This document shows positions 12,983 through 23,112 of a stretch of DNA of 64,000 nucleotides, piece after piece; position 1 is the first letter of the stretch; every line of letters begins with the position of its first letter. The notes beneath the pieces were generated by a model, which saw nothing but the letters and a program-made list of their open reading frames with translations, was not told the DNA's origin and ran no database searches. Made by a program: the position numbers and the translations under genes. Source of the DNA: OCS116 cluster bacterium AG-430-B22 (GTDB lineage Bacteria > Pseudomonadota > Alphaproteobacteria > MED-G09); assembly GCA_003209955.1 (NCBI GenBank), contig QCOD01000006.1, forward strand, positions 17,399 to 81,398. The letters are read 5' to 3'.

Positions 12983-13534
12983 TTGGCTTTAGAAGATAAA
13001 AATTTTCAAGATAGTGATAGCGAGTTTATTGATAAATTAGTATTTATTAATAGAGTTGCAACTGTTGTAAAGGGCGGTAGAAGATTCAGTTTTGCAGCAT
13101 TAGTTGTAGCTGGAAATCAAAAAGGTCATGTTGGTTTTGGTCATGGTAAAGCTAGAGAAGTTCCAGAAGCTGTAAAGAAAGCAACTGACTCAGCAAAAAA
13201 TTCATTAATTAAAGTTCCTTTAAAAGAAGGAAGAACTCTTCATCATGATATTGAGGGTCGTCATGGTGCAGGTAAGGTGATTTTAAGAGCTGCACCTCCA
13301 GGAACAGGAATAATATCAGGTGGTCCAATGCGTGCTGTTTTTGAAGTTTTAGGAGTGCAGGATGTAGTTGCAAAATCTATCGGTTCATCTAATCCATATA
13401 ATATGGTTCGAGCAACTATTGATGCACTTTCAAAAATAGATAGCCCAAGACAAGTTGCTGCAAGAAGAAATAAAAAAGTAAGTGAAGTTTTTTCTAAAAT
13501 TGATAATGAGGAAGAAGTTGCTGGTGAGGCGTAA
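12983..13534 (+). CDS. rpsE: 30S ribosomal protein S5 (TTG start)
   Basis: [32 protein letters not shown]. Confidence 0.97.
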   Translation: MALEDKNFQDSDSEFIDKLVFINRVATVVKGGRRFSFAALVVAGNQKGHVGFGHGKAREVPEAVKKATDSAKNSLIKVPLKEGRTLHHDIEGRHGAGKVILRAAPPGTGIISGGPMRAVFEVLGVQDVVAKSIGSSNPYNMVRATIDALSKIDSPRQVAARRNKKVSEVFSKIDNEEEVAGEA

Positions 13535-13717
13535 ATGAAGAAAATAAAAGTTAAACAAATTTCTAGTTCAGTCAGAAGACAACCTTACCAGAAAAAAAAT
13601 TTAATAGGTTTAGGTCTAAATAAGCTGAATAAAACTGTAGAATTAGATGATACGCCATCAATTAGAGGTATGATAAATAAAGTTAGCCATTTGGTTGAAG
13701 TTATTTCAGAGGAATAA
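13535..13717 (+). CDS. rpmD: 50S ribosomal protein L30
   Basis: Size and position; [34 protein letters not shown]. Confidence 0.95.
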   Translation: MKKIKVKQISSSVRRQPYQKKNLIGLGLNKLNKTVELDDTPSIRGMINKVSHLVEVISEE

Positions 13718-13719
13718 TT

Positions 13720-14340
13720 ATGAGATTAAACGAATTAAAAGATAATTCAGGATCAAGAAAATCAAGAACCAGAGTCGGAAGAGGTATAGGTTCGGGTAAA
13801 GGAAAAACAGCCGGTAGAGGCCATAAAGGTCAAAAATCAAGATCAGGAGTTGCTATTAAAGGCTTTGAAGGCGGACAAATGCCTATTCATATGCGTTTAC
13901 CAAAAAGAGGCTTTAATAATTATACTAAAAAGAAATATACTGAGATTACTACTGGTAAACTTCAATCCTATATTGATAATGGATTTTTAAAAATTGATAA
14001 AGAGATAACTGAAACTGATTTTGTTTCTTCTTGTTCAATTAAAAAAAGTCCAAATGGTTTTAAATTATTAAATAAAGGTGAATTGAAATCTAAAATTAAT
14101 TTATCAATTTCTAAAGCTACAAAATCTTCTATTGAGTTAATCCAATCATTAGGTGGTAATATTAATATTCTTGAAACACCTAAAACAAAAAGAAATAGAA
14201 AAATTACAAAAAAAACTAATAAAACCAATATAGAAGAGAATGCTTCAGAGGATAATGAAGTTATAGAAAATGATGCTGCTAAAGATAATATTGAATCTCA
14301 AAATGAAGATAATACAACTGAGGATAAGGAAGGATCATAG
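13720..14340 (+). CDS. rplO: 50S ribosomal protein L15 with acidic low-complexity C-terminal extension
   Basis: MRLNELKDNSGSRKSRTRVGRGIGSGKGKTAGRGHKGQKSRSG. Confidence 0.96.
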   Translation: MRLNELKDNSGSRKSRTRVGRGIGSGKGKTAGRGHKGQKSRSGVAIKGFEGGQMPIHMRLPKRGFNNYTKKKYTEITTGKLQSYIDNGFLKIDKEITETDFVSSCSIKKSPNGFKLLNKGELKSKINLSISKATKSSIELIQSLGGNINILETPKTKRNRKITKKTNKTNIEENASEDNEVIENDAAKDNIESQNEDNTTEDKEGS

Positions 14341-15678
14341 ATGGCATCTGTCGCTGAACAGTTAGCTTCAAATATAAGTTTTTCTGCATTTAGGAATGCA
14401 ACTGAGTTAAAGAAAAGAATTTGGTTTACCCTTTTAGCTCTTTTGGTTTATCGTTTGGGCACATATTTGCCTTTACCTGGAATCAATATTGATACTTTAA
14501 GACAAATTTTTGAGCAAAACCAATCAGGTATTATTGGAATATTTAATATGTTTGCTGGTGGTGCTGTAGGCAGAATGGCAATCTTATCTCTAGGTATTAT
14601 GCCATATATAACTTCATCCATTATAATACAGCTTGTTGTTCCTGTTGTACCAAAATTAAACTATTTAAAAAAAGAGGGCGGAGAGCAAGGAAGAAGACAA
14701 ATAAATCAGTATACGAGATACGGAACTGTTTTTTTAGCAACGATTCAGGCGTGGGGAATAGCTGTAGGCTTAGAAGGTGCATCGGGTGTTGTTATTGATC
14801 CTGGTCTTTTCTTTAAAATATCAGCTGTAATAACATTAGTTGGTGGAACAATCTTTTTAATGTGGTTAGGTGAACAAATTACATCAAGAGGGTTAGGAAA
14901 TGGAATCTCTCTTCTTATATTTGCTGGCATTATAGCTGAGTTGCCAGCTGCTTTATTTGGTACGCTTCAGTTAGGTAGACAGGGGGCGTTATCGGGTGCC
15001 TTGATTATAGGTTTAGTTTTTTTAGTAATTATCATACTTACATTTGTAGTTTTTATGGAAAGGGCTCAAAGAAGACTAATTGTTCAATATCCAAAAAGAC
15101 AAGTGGGTAATAAAATGTTTGGTGGTGACAATTCTCACCTACCTTTAAAACTTAATACTGCCGGTGTTATCCCGCCTATTTTTGCTTCATCTTTGCTTCT
15201 AATGCCAATTACAATTGCTAACTTTTCAACTGGAGAAGGACAAGGTTGGTTGAATACGATCACTGCTATGTTAGGAAGAGGTCAAACTCTATATATGCTG
15301 ATATATGCAAGCTTGATAATTTTCTTTTGTTATTTTTATACTGCTATTGTTTTTAATCCTTCAGATACTGCAGATAACTTGAAAAAACAAGGTGGTTTTA
15401 TACCTGGTATAAGGCCTGGAGAAAAAACAGCAGAATATATAGATTTTATTTTAAGTAGACTTACCGTTGTTGGAGCTACATATCTTGTTCTTGTTTGTTT
15501 ACTACCAGAATTTTTAATTTCAAGATACTCTGTCCCTTTTTATTTTGGAGGAACTTCAATTTTAATTATTGTTAATGTTGCAATGGATACAATGACACAA
15601 TTTCAAGGATATTTGTTTGCGCATCAATATGAAGGTCTTTTGAAAAAATCAAGGTTGGCCTCAAGAAGAAGATCATGA
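14341..15678 (+). CDS. secY: Protein translocase subunit SecY
   Basis: LYRLGTYLPLPGIN; 10-TM translocase pattern; spc operon position. Confidence 0.97.
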   Translation: MASVAEQLASNISFSAFRNATELKKRIWFTLLALLVYRLGTYLPLPGINIDTLRQIFEQNQSGIIGIFNMFAGGAVGRMAILSLGIMPYITSSIIIQLVVPVVPKLNYLKKEGGEQGRRQINQYTRYGTVFLATIQAWGIAVGLEGASGVVIDPGLFFKISAVITLVGGTIFLMWLGEQITSRGLGNGISLLIFAGIIAELPAALFGTLQLGRQGALSGALIIGLVFLVIIILTFVVFMERAQRRLIVQYPKRQVGNKMFGGDNSHLPLKLNTAGVIPPIFASSLLLMPITIANFSTGEGQGWLNTITAMLGRGQTLYMLIYASLIIFFCYFYTAIVFNPSDTADNLKKQGGFIPGIRPGEKTAEYIDFILSRLTVVGATYLVLVCLLPEFLISRYSVPFYFGGTSILIIVNVAMDTMTQFQGYLFAHQYEGLLKKSRLASRRRS

Positions 15679-16253
15679 TAATTATTTTGTTAGGGCCTCC
15701 AGGGTCTGGAAAAGGCACACAAGCAAACTTTATTCAAAATAAATTATCTATACCTCATTTATCTACTGGAGATATTTTAAGGCAATCAGTTAAAAATGAA
15801 ACTGATCTAGGTAATAAAGTAAAAAATATAATGGCTAGAGGTGAATTAGTCTCTGATGATTTAGTTTTAAATGTTATTAAAGAAAGAGTTTCAGAAAATG
15901 ATTGTGATCAAGGTTTTATTTTAGATGGATATCCAAGAAATATTATTCAAGCAAAATCATTAAATATAGTTTTAAAAGATATTGATAGAAATATAGATAG
16001 AATTTTATTTTTAGATGTTGATTTTTCAATTCTTCAATCAAGAATCGAGACAAGATCTAAGGAAAATAATGATGAAAAAAGAGCTGATGATACATCAGAA
16101 GTTCTAATTAAGAGACTAGATGAATATAAAGCTCAAACAGAACCTTTGAGCGAGTATTATAGAAATAATAAAAAATTTAAGAAAATCAATGGGATGAAGT
16201 CTATAAGTGAAGTTTCACTTGATATTGAAAATTTTTTGGATAATGGCATTTAG
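15675..16253 (+). CDS. adk: Adenylate kinase
   Basis: MIIILLGPPGSGKGTQANFI; GFILDGYPRN. Confidence 0.97.
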   Translation: MIIILLGPPGSGKGTQANFIQNKLSIPHLSTGDILRQSVKNETDLGNKVKNIMARGELVSDDLVLNVIKERVSENDCDQGFILDGYPRNIIQAKSLNIVLKDIDRNIDRILFLDVDFSILQSRIETRSKENNDEKRADDTSEVLIKRLDEYKAQTEPLSEYYRNNKKFKKINGMKSISEVSLDIENFLDNGI

Positions 16254-16257
16254 TTGG

Positions 16258-16285
16258 TTGACTGTAAGGAATTGAAGGCTATAAT
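16258..16285 (+). promoter_or_regulatory. Predicted sigma70 promoter upstream of rpsM (TTGACT-N16-TATAAT)
   Basis: TTGACT 16258-16263 and TATAAT 16280-16285 in adk-rpsM gap. Confidence 0.7.
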
Positions 16286-16329
16286 CCGCAAATTCATCAG
16301 TTTGTAAAAAATTATTTTCGGAGGCTAGA

Positions 16330-16704
16330 TTGGCTCGTATTTCAGGTGTAAATATACCCACAAATAAGAAGGTTTCCGTAGGTTTAACTTATATTCACGG
16401 TATTGGTGATAAATCAGCATTAAATATATGTGAAAAAGCTGGAATTGATAAAGATAAAAGGGTTAATGAACTTCTTGAAACTGAAGTAATCCAGATTAGA
16501 GAAATCATTGATGGTTCATATAAAGTTGAAGGTGAGCTTAGAAGAGATATTTCTTCTAATATTAAAAGACTAATGGATTTAGGAAATTATAGAGGATTAA
16601 GACATAGAAGGGGTCTTCCTGTTAGAGGGCAAAGAACCCATACCAATGCTAGAACTCGAAAAGGTCCTGCCAAAGCAATAGCTGGTAAAAAGAAAACGGC
16701 TTAA
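16330..16704 (+). CDS. rpsM: 30S ribosomal protein S13 (TTG start)
   Basis: [50 protein letters not shown]. Confidence 0.98.
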   Translation: MARISGVNIPTNKKVSVGLTYIHGIGDKSALNICEKAGIDKDKRVNELLETEVIQIREIIDGSYKVEGELRRDISSNIKRLMDLGNYRGLRHRRGLPVRGQRTHTNARTRKGPAKAIAGKKKTA

Positions 16705-16714
16705 GGAATTAATA

Positions 16715-17104
16715 ATGGCTGAAGATAGTAAAAGAGTAAAAAGGCGTAATAAGAAAAATATTTCTTCAGGGGTTGCTCATGTTAATTCAACATTTAACAA
16801 TACTATGATTACTATATCTGATGATAATGGTAATACTATTAGTTGGTCATCTGCAGGTTTGATGGGTTTCAAAGGATCTAGAAAATCTACCCCTTATGCA
16901 GCCCAAATGGCTGCTGAAGACGCAGGAACAAAAGCTTTAGAGCATGGAGTTAAGACCTTAAGAGTAGAAATACAAGGACCAGGTTCAGGTCGTGAGAGTG
17001 CGTTAAGAGCACTACAATCTAGTGGATTCACTATAACGTCTATTAAGGATGTAACATCTATTCCACATAATGGGTGTAGACCTCCAAAAAGAAGAAGAGT
17101 TTAA
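16715..17104 (+). CDS. rpsK: 30S ribosomal protein S11
   Basis: [34 protein letters not shown]. Confidence 0.98.
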   Translation: MAEDSKRVKRRNKKNISSGVAHVNSTFNNTMITISDDNGNTISWSSAGLMGFKGSRKSTPYAAQMAAEDAGTKALEHGVKTLRVEIQGPGSGRESALRALQSSGFTITSIKDVTSIPHNGCRPPKRRRV

Positions 17105-17137
17105 TTATACAAATTTATATTTTTTAAAGGGGATTTG

Positions 17138-18160
17138 ATGAGTATTGAAAAGAATTGGCGAGAATTACTTAAACCTAATGTGGTAAATATGCAGGCTGGA
17201 TCAGACCCAGAAAAAAAATCTACATTAGTCGTTGAGCCATTAGAAAGAGGATACGGAATAACTCTTGGAAATTCTCTAAGAAGAGTGCTTTTATCTTCTC
17301 TGCAAGGGTCTGCGGTTTACGGATTTAAAATTGACGGTGTTTTACATGAGTTTTCATCAATTTCAGGAGTTAGAGAAGATGTAATTGATATTGCATTAAA
17401 TATTAAAAAAATAATATTTGGAGCAGATTTTAATGGTAGTAAAATTCTTACACTTGAAAAAATAGGCCCTGGAGTTGTTACTGCTGGTGATATTTCTTTG
17501 GCTGATGACATCGAAGTCATGAATACCGATTTAGTATTATGTACTCTTGATGAAAATATCTCTTTTAGGATGGAATTGTATATTAAAAATGGCAGTGGTT
17601 ATGTCTCTGCTGAAGAAAATAGAAATGAAGATGATCCAATAGGTATGATCCCCGTGGACAGTATTTATAGTCCAGTAACAAATGTTTCTTATGAAGTTGA
17701 TAATGCTAGAGAGGGTGAGTTCCTTGATTATGATAGACTGTCTTTATCAATTGAAACCGATGGCTCGATAAAACCCGAGGATGCACTTGCTTTCTCTGCT
17801 AGAATTTTGATTGATCAACTTAATCCTTTTATTAATTTTGATGAGCCTGAAGAGGAGATTATAGAGGAAAGCGAGGATGAGTTAGAATTCAATGCATCAC
17901 TTCTTAAGAAAGTCGATGAACTTGAGTTATCTGTTAGATCAGCTAATTGTTTAAAAAATGATAATATTGTTTATATTGGTGATTTAATTCTTAAGTCTGA
18001 AAATGAAATGTTAAGAACTCCTAATTTTGGAAGAAAATCTCTCAATGAAATTAAAGAAGTATTGACAGAAATGAATTTATCACTTGGAATGGATATACCA
18101 AATTGGCCGCCTGAAAATATTGAAGAATTGGCTAGAAAACATGCTGCAGATAAGTTTTAG
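17138..18160 (+). CDS. rpoA: DNA-directed RNA polymerase subunit alpha
   Basis: [29 protein letters not shown]; alpha-CTD. Confidence 0.98.
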   Translation: MSIEKNWRELLKPNVVNMQAGSDPEKKSTLVVEPLERGYGITLGNSLRRVLLSSLQGSAVYGFKIDGVLHEFSSISGVREDVIDIALNIKKIIFGADFNGSKILTLEKIGPGVVTAGDISLADDIEVMNTDLVLCTLDENISFRMELYIKNGSGYVSAEENRNEDDPIGMIPVDSIYSPVTNVSYEVDNAREGEFLDYDRLSLSIETDGSIKPEDALAFSARILIDQLNPFINFDEPEEEIIEESEDELEFNASLLKKVDELELSVRSANCLKNDNIVYIGDLILKSENEMLRTPNFGRKSLNEIKEVLTEMNLSLGMDIPNWPPENIEELARKHAADKF

Positions 18161-18168
18161 TTAAAAAA

Positions 18169-18588
18169 ATGCGTCACTTAAAATCAAAAAGAAAACTAAA
18201 TAAAACTTCAAGCCATAGAAAAGCAATGCTTGGTAATATGGCTGTAGCATTGATAAAGCATGAACAAATTCAAACAACTTTACCTAAAGCAAAAGAATTA
18301 GCTCCTTTTGTAGATAAACTAATTACACTTGGTAAAAAGGGTGATTTAGCATCAAGAAAAAAAGCATATTCTATTCTTCCTGAAAAAAAATGGACATCGA
18401 AAATTTTTGATGAACTTTCTGAAAGATATAAAGAAAGAGATGGTGGTTATACACGTGTTTTGAAGGCAGGATTTCGTTATGGTGACTCAGCACCTATGGC
18501 AGTTATAGAATTAGTTGATAGAAATCCAGATGCTTTAGGGCAAGACTCAGGTCCAGATCTTAGTGAGGAAGTCGAAGAAGTAAGCTAA
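18169..18588 (+). CDS. rplQ: 50S ribosomal protein L17
   Basis: [34 protein letters not shown]. Confidence 0.97.
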   Translation: MRHLKSKRKLNKTSSHRKAMLGNMAVALIKHEQIQTTLPKAKELAPFVDKLITLGKKGDLASRKKAYSILPEKKWTSKIFDELSERYKERDGGYTRVLKAGFRYGDSAPMAVIELVDRNPDALGQDSGPDLSEEVEEVS

Positions 18589-19742
18589 TTTTTTTTAATT
18601 ATTTTCTGGGCAACATCTATTTGCCCATTAGAAAAACCTGCCTCACAATAAGAAAAATAATAGTTAAATAATCTATGAAGATTTCTATCAATGCCAATGG
18701 ATATCAATTTATCTAAAGAGTTGTTAAAATTAGTCTTCCAAATATTTAGAGTCTTAGCATAAGATTTTCCAAAAGAATTATTTGATATCTCAATTAAACC
18801 GTTATTATTAAAACTTTCTCGAATTTTTTCATGTGAAGGAAGCATTCCCCCAGGAAATATATATTTTTGAATAAAATCTACAGACTTTCTATAACTATCA
18901 AATTGTTTATTATCTATTAAAATCATTTGAATACCTGCTAAGCCGCCTTTTTTAAGGACTTCATTTATTTTTGAAAAATAAGTATTCCAATATTTTTCAC
19001 CTACAGCTTCAATCATTTCAATAGAAATAACTCTATCAAAAGACCCTTTTAAATCTCTATAGTCGCATAAATGAACCTCTGAATTTTTCAGGCTATTATT
19101 TTTAATTCTATCTTCTGTAAAACTTTTTTGACTCGGACTTATTGTTATACCAGTATAGCTACAGCCAAGCTCTTTACCGATATATTCAGCCATTCCACCC
19201 CACCCACAGCCAATTTCTAAAACATTATGATGTGGTTTAATATCTAATTGTTCAACTAAAGTTTGGTATTTATTTATTTGAGCTTCATACAAATCTTCTT
19301 TATCATTTTTAAATAAAGCGCTTGAATAAGTCATACTTTTATCAAGCCAAATCTCATAAAAAGAATTACCAATATCATAATGATATTCGATATTTTTTTT
19401 TGCTCTTATTTTTGTGTTTTTCCTAAGAAAGTGAATAAAACGGTTATATGTTTTGTATAAATTACTTTTAGCCTTGAATTCATTGGGTAAATTTTGAAGC
19501 ATTAATTCCAAGAGATTTTCAAGATTTGGGCTTTCCCATTCATTTTTTAAATAACTTTCAGCAAACCCAAGATGACCGCCTACTAATGTTCTTAATATTG
19601 GTTTATAAGATTTTAATATTAATTCACCATGAAGCCCATCCTTTCCTTTAAATAAGAATTCTTCATTATTAGGAAATACAACCCTCAATGACCCTTGTTT
19701 TATTTTTGATCCAATTTTATTTATATATTTTTTTGTAAACAT
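18585..19742 (-). CDS. Cyclopropane-fatty-acyl-phospholipid synthase family SAM methyltransferase
   Basis: [42 protein letters not shown]. Confidence 0.9.
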   Translation of the reverse strand: MFTKKYINKIGSKIKQGSLRVVFPNNEEFLFKGKDGLHGELILKSYKPILRTLVGGHLGFAESYLKNEWESPNLENLLELMLQNLPNEFKAKSNLYKTYNRFIHFLRKNTKIRAKKNIEYHYDIGNSFYEIWLDKSMTYSSALFKNDKEDLYEAQINKYQTLVEQLDIKPHHNVLEIGCGWGGMAEYIGKELGCSYTGITISPSQKSFTEDRIKNNSLKNSEVHLCDYRDLKGSFDRVISIEMIEAVGEKYWNTYFSKINEVLKKGGLAGIQMILIDNKQFDSYRKSVDFIQKYIFPGGMLPSHEKIRESFNNNGLIEISNNSFGKSYAKTLNIWKTNFNNSLDKLISIGIDRNLHRLFNYYFSYCEAGFSNGQIDVAQKIIKKN

Positions 19743-19748
19743 TAATTG

Positions 19749-20519
19749 TCAATCACTAAAACTTATATCATCAACTTTATTTTTTGGATGAGGCTCAAAT
19801 TTTACCTTCTTCAGATATAAAAATAAAGCATGAAAGTGTATTCCAAATATAACTTTTAATGTCATTAGGGGGTATTTAAAAAAAATCTTTATCAAGTTCA
19901 GGTCATTTAATTCAACTGACTTTCCATTAAAAGAAGCTAATAATAATGGTTTTTTATCTGTACTTTCTTTAATAACTATATTAGTAAAATCTTCATTTAT
20001 TTCTGTAGAAAAATTATACTCAGCATTTAAATTGATAAAAGGAGAAACATGAAATAGTTTTTTTCTTCTATGATTTAATTTTTGTTCTTCGCTGTCTAAC
20101 ATAAAAACATAAGAATGATCTTCACCAAATGTATTTCTAACTTCATAAATTAAAATTTTAAGCTCTTTTCTGTCATAAATTGACCAGACTGTAATCGGAT
20201 TAAATACATAACCCAATATTCTTGGGTAACATAAGCAATATATTTTTAAATTATTTGCCTCGATATCGATATCACTTTTTGAGATAATTTCTAAAATCCA
20301 GTCTTTTACTGGGGTCCCATTCTTCAATCCATGATCTTTTTCATAAAAAGAGAAAATATTAAATTTATTGAATGAAAAGAGATTAAGTTTTTTATCTAAA
20401 TCTTTTAAATCATCAATATCAATTAACATATTAAAAACATTATATTTAAACTGGTGTTTCTTTTGATGGTATCTTTTATGAACTACCTGGCCCTCGAATA
20501 TTAGTGATTTTAACGCCAA
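19749..20519 (-). CDS. DUF1365 family protein
   Basis: GQVVHKRYHQKKHQFKYNVFNMLIDIDDL; YVFNPITVWSIYD; between FAD oxidoreductase and CFA synthase. Confidence 0.88.
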   Translation of the reverse strand: MALKSLIFEGQVVHKRYHQKKHQFKYNVFNMLIDIDDLKDLDKKLNLFSFNKFNIFSFYEKDHGLKNGTPVKDWILEIISKSDIDIEANNLKIYCLCYPRILGYVFNPITVWSIYDRKELKILIYEVRNTFGEDHSYVFMLDSEEQKLNHRRKKLFHVSPFINLNAEYNFSTEINEDFTNIVIKESTDKKPLLLASFNGKSVELNDLNLIKIFFKYPLMTLKVIFGIHFHALFLYLKKVKFEPHPKNKVDDISFSD

Positions 20520-21766
20520 GGTATTACTCCATTTAGATGTTCTGATATCATTAAGCTTGATGTTAAACCTGCTTCATGAAAACCATTTCCTGTCCATGCA
20601 CCACAATACCAATAATCCTTATATCCTTGTATATTATCTAATTGTAATTGACCATTAATAGCATTTTCATCATAGATTGGATGTTCATAATCAATGATAT
20701 CAAAGATTTTATCTTCATCTGGTAAATGAAGGGGATTTAATGTAACAAAGATCGGATAACTGTTATCTATATTTTGCAACTTATTCATCCAATAAGTTAA
20801 TGAAACTTTATTTATCTCTTTATCTGAAAATACATTCCAGGATGACCATACTTTTCTATTTTTAGGCATTAGAGATGTATCGCAATGTAAATAAGCTTTA
20901 TTCTTACTTGTTTTAAATAGATTTAAGATATTAATTATTTTGCTGTCGAAGTCATTTTTGATTTCTAGTATTTTTTCAGGATGAATAGAAAATATTACTT
21001 TATCATATTCTCTTTGAATTCCATTTATATCAATTAAAGAAAATTTATTATCATTAGTATTTATTAGCTGAATTTTTGAGTTTAGCTCTATTTTGATGTT
21101 TACTGATTTTAATATTTTATCTATGTAAGATTTACTTCCATTACTAACCGTTAACCATTGTGGCCTCAATTTTTTTTCATGTAGAAGTCTATGGTTATTA
21201 AAAAAACTAAATAAATTAGAAATAGGGTAATTCAAAATATCATTGAAATTCATTGACCAAATAGCAGCACTCATCGGTAAAATATAGCTTTCTTGGAATT
21301 GCTTACTAAAATTTTGATTATTCAACCATTTTCCCAATGGTTGTCTCTCTAACGACAATTCGTCAATATTATTTTTAACAAATTTATTAAACTTCAAAAT
21401 ATCAATTAAGAATTTCAAAAAATTAATATCAAATATTCTTTTTCGATCAGCAAAAATGGTATTAATACTTTTCCCAGACCACTCGATACCATTATTTACA
21501 TTTGATACTGATAAACTCATATCGCTATCTTCATAAGCAACATTATGAAAATCAAATAATTTCATTAAGTTGGGATAATTAAGTTTGTTAAAAACTATAA
21601 ATCCAGTATCAACATTAATTATTTTATTCTTATATTTAATATTTTTTGTATTTGTGTGCCCACCCAAATAATCATTCTTTTCATATAAGGTAACATTATT
21701 GTTTTCGGATAAAAACAAAGATGCTGATAGACCTGATATACCAGATCCTATAACGGCAATTTCCAA
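20510..21766 (-). CDS. FAD-dependent amine-oxidase-like oxidoreductase
   Basis: MEIAVIGSGISGLSASLFLSE; NVTLYEKNDYLGGHTNT. Confidence 0.9.
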   Translation of the reverse strand: MEIAVIGSGISGLSASLFLSENNNVTLYEKNDYLGGHTNTKNIKYKNKIINVDTGFIVFNKLNYPNLMKLFDFHNVAYEDSDMSLSVSNVNNGIEWSGKSINTIFADRKRIFDINFLKFLIDILKFNKFVKNNIDELSLERQPLGKWLNNQNFSKQFQESYILPMSAAIWSMNFNDILNYPISNLFSFFNNHRLLHEKKLRPQWLTVSNGSKSYIDKILKSVNIKIELNSKIQLINTNDNKFSLIDINGIQREYDKVIFSIHPEKILEIKNDFDSKIINILNLFKTSKNKAYLHCDTSLMPKNRKVWSSWNVFSDKEINKVSLTYWMNKLQNIDNSYPIFVTLNPLHLPDEDKIFDIIDYEHPIYDENAINGQLQLDNIQGYKDYWYCGAWTGNGFHEAGLTSSLMISEHLNGVIPWR

Positions 21767-21789
21767 AATAACCTCACAAATTAATTTTA

Positions 21790-22044
21790 TTATTTATAAT
21801 CTAATTCTTCTTCGGTTATTTTAGAAGACTCTTCAATTATTATAGGATTAGTTTCAGCTAATGTTTCTTTTTCAGTAATTTGTTCTTTTTCTTGTTCAAC
21901 TGAAATTTCTTCAACCTGATTAGTCTTTTTTGTAGCAAGTGAATCACCAGTATAGAATCCTGTAGAATTATCACTTGTTTCGCAAGCAATTAAACCAAAT
22001 AAAACTATATTAATAACAAAGAAATATGATAGAATTTTTTTCAT
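21790..22044 (-). CDS. Small putative lipoprotein, Glu-rich C-terminus
   Basis: MKKILSYFFVINIVLFGLIACETSDNS: signal peptide plus lipobox (LIAC). Confidence 0.6.
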   Translation of the reverse strand: MKKILSYFFVINIVLFGLIACETSDNSTGFYTGDSLATKKTNQVEEISVEQEKEQITEKETLAETNPIIIEESSKITEEELDYK

Positions 22045-22176
22045 AACAAATACCAAATTGTCTTCCATTATACTGATTCCTTATAAAAAATCTAAGAATA
22101 AGTTATTTATGTCATCTCTCAATTTCGTATATAATGAATTTTTAATAATTATATTTTCTAATAATTTGAGGAAAAA

Positions 22177-23112
22177 ATTAATACTTTAATAGCAGATCTA
22201 GGTGCAACAAATGCAAGATTAGCAATCGTAAATGATTTCAAAGACTCAATCTATAAATCTTCATATAAAATTAGTAACTTTAAAACCCTTGCTGATCTGC
22301 TTAATAATTATTTAAATGAGTTTAGTATTTCTAGAGAAAATCTTTCAGGTATTTTGGGTGTTGCTGCCCCAATAATTGGTAATCAAATTAATTTTGTTAA
22401 TATAGATTTTTCTTTTAACGCAAAAGAAATAGAAAAATTTTTTTTTCCTGGAGGATTGAGATTATTTAATGATGTACAATTGCAATGTTATGCACTTAAT
22501 AATTACCCGAAAAACAAATTAAAATCTGTTGGAAGTAATAAAAATTTTCCAAAAGGACCAAAGGCATTAATTATTCCTGGAACAGGCTTAGGGTTATCAA
22601 TCTTGATTAATGGGGAATCTATCGCTACTGAAGCAGGGCATCTTAATATTCCTAATATAAGTGATGAAATACAACACTTATTGGAAAACTTTAAGAAAGA
22701 AAATAAAAGAATAGCTACTTTTGAGGATTTGCTATCAGGAAAAGGGATTTCATATATCTATGGTTTTCTTTCTCAAGAGTATAATCATAATTACGCTAAT
22801 GAAGATATTCTAAATAATTTAGCAGGTGACGCTTTTTGTGATGAAACTAAAATTCTTTTGATAAAAATTTTTGCTTTTTTTGCAAAATATGTAGCTTTAA
22901 TAACTGGTTCAAGTGGTGGTGTTTACTTAGCAGGATCTTTAAGTGAGAGTTTATTAAAGGATAATGATTTTTTAGAGTTTAGGAGTATTTTTGAAAAGAG
23001 TAAAAAGATGAATAAATATCTATCAAATATTCCTATTTTCTTAATAAGCGAAAAAGATTTAGGTTATATGGGTGCTTTAGAGGTTTATAAAAATGAAATT
23101 ATTCAGAAATAA
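22177..23112 (+). CDS. glk: Glucokinase (probable ATT start; ORF-track ATG at 22354 is internal)
   Basis: In-frame upstream (I/M)NTLIADLGATNARLAIVNDF is the ATP-binding Glk N-terminus; GAG G at 22168-22171 precedes ATT; downstream IPGTGLGLSILINGE, EAGHLNIP. Confidence 0.8.
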   Translation: MNTLIADLGATNARLAIVNDFKDSIYKSSYKISNFKTLADLLNNYLNEFSISRENLSGILGVAAPIIGNQINFVNIDFSFNAKEIEKFFFPGGLRLFNDVQLQCYALNNYPKNKLKSVGSNKNFPKGPKALIIPGTGLGLSILINGESIATEAGHLNIPNISDEIQHLLENFKKENKRIATFEDLLSGKGISYIYGFLSQEYNHNYANEDILNNLAGDAFCDETKILLIKIFAFFAKYVALITGSSGGVYLAGSLSESLLKDNDFLEFRSIFEKSKKMNKYLSNIPIFLISEKDLGYMGALEVYKNEIIQK

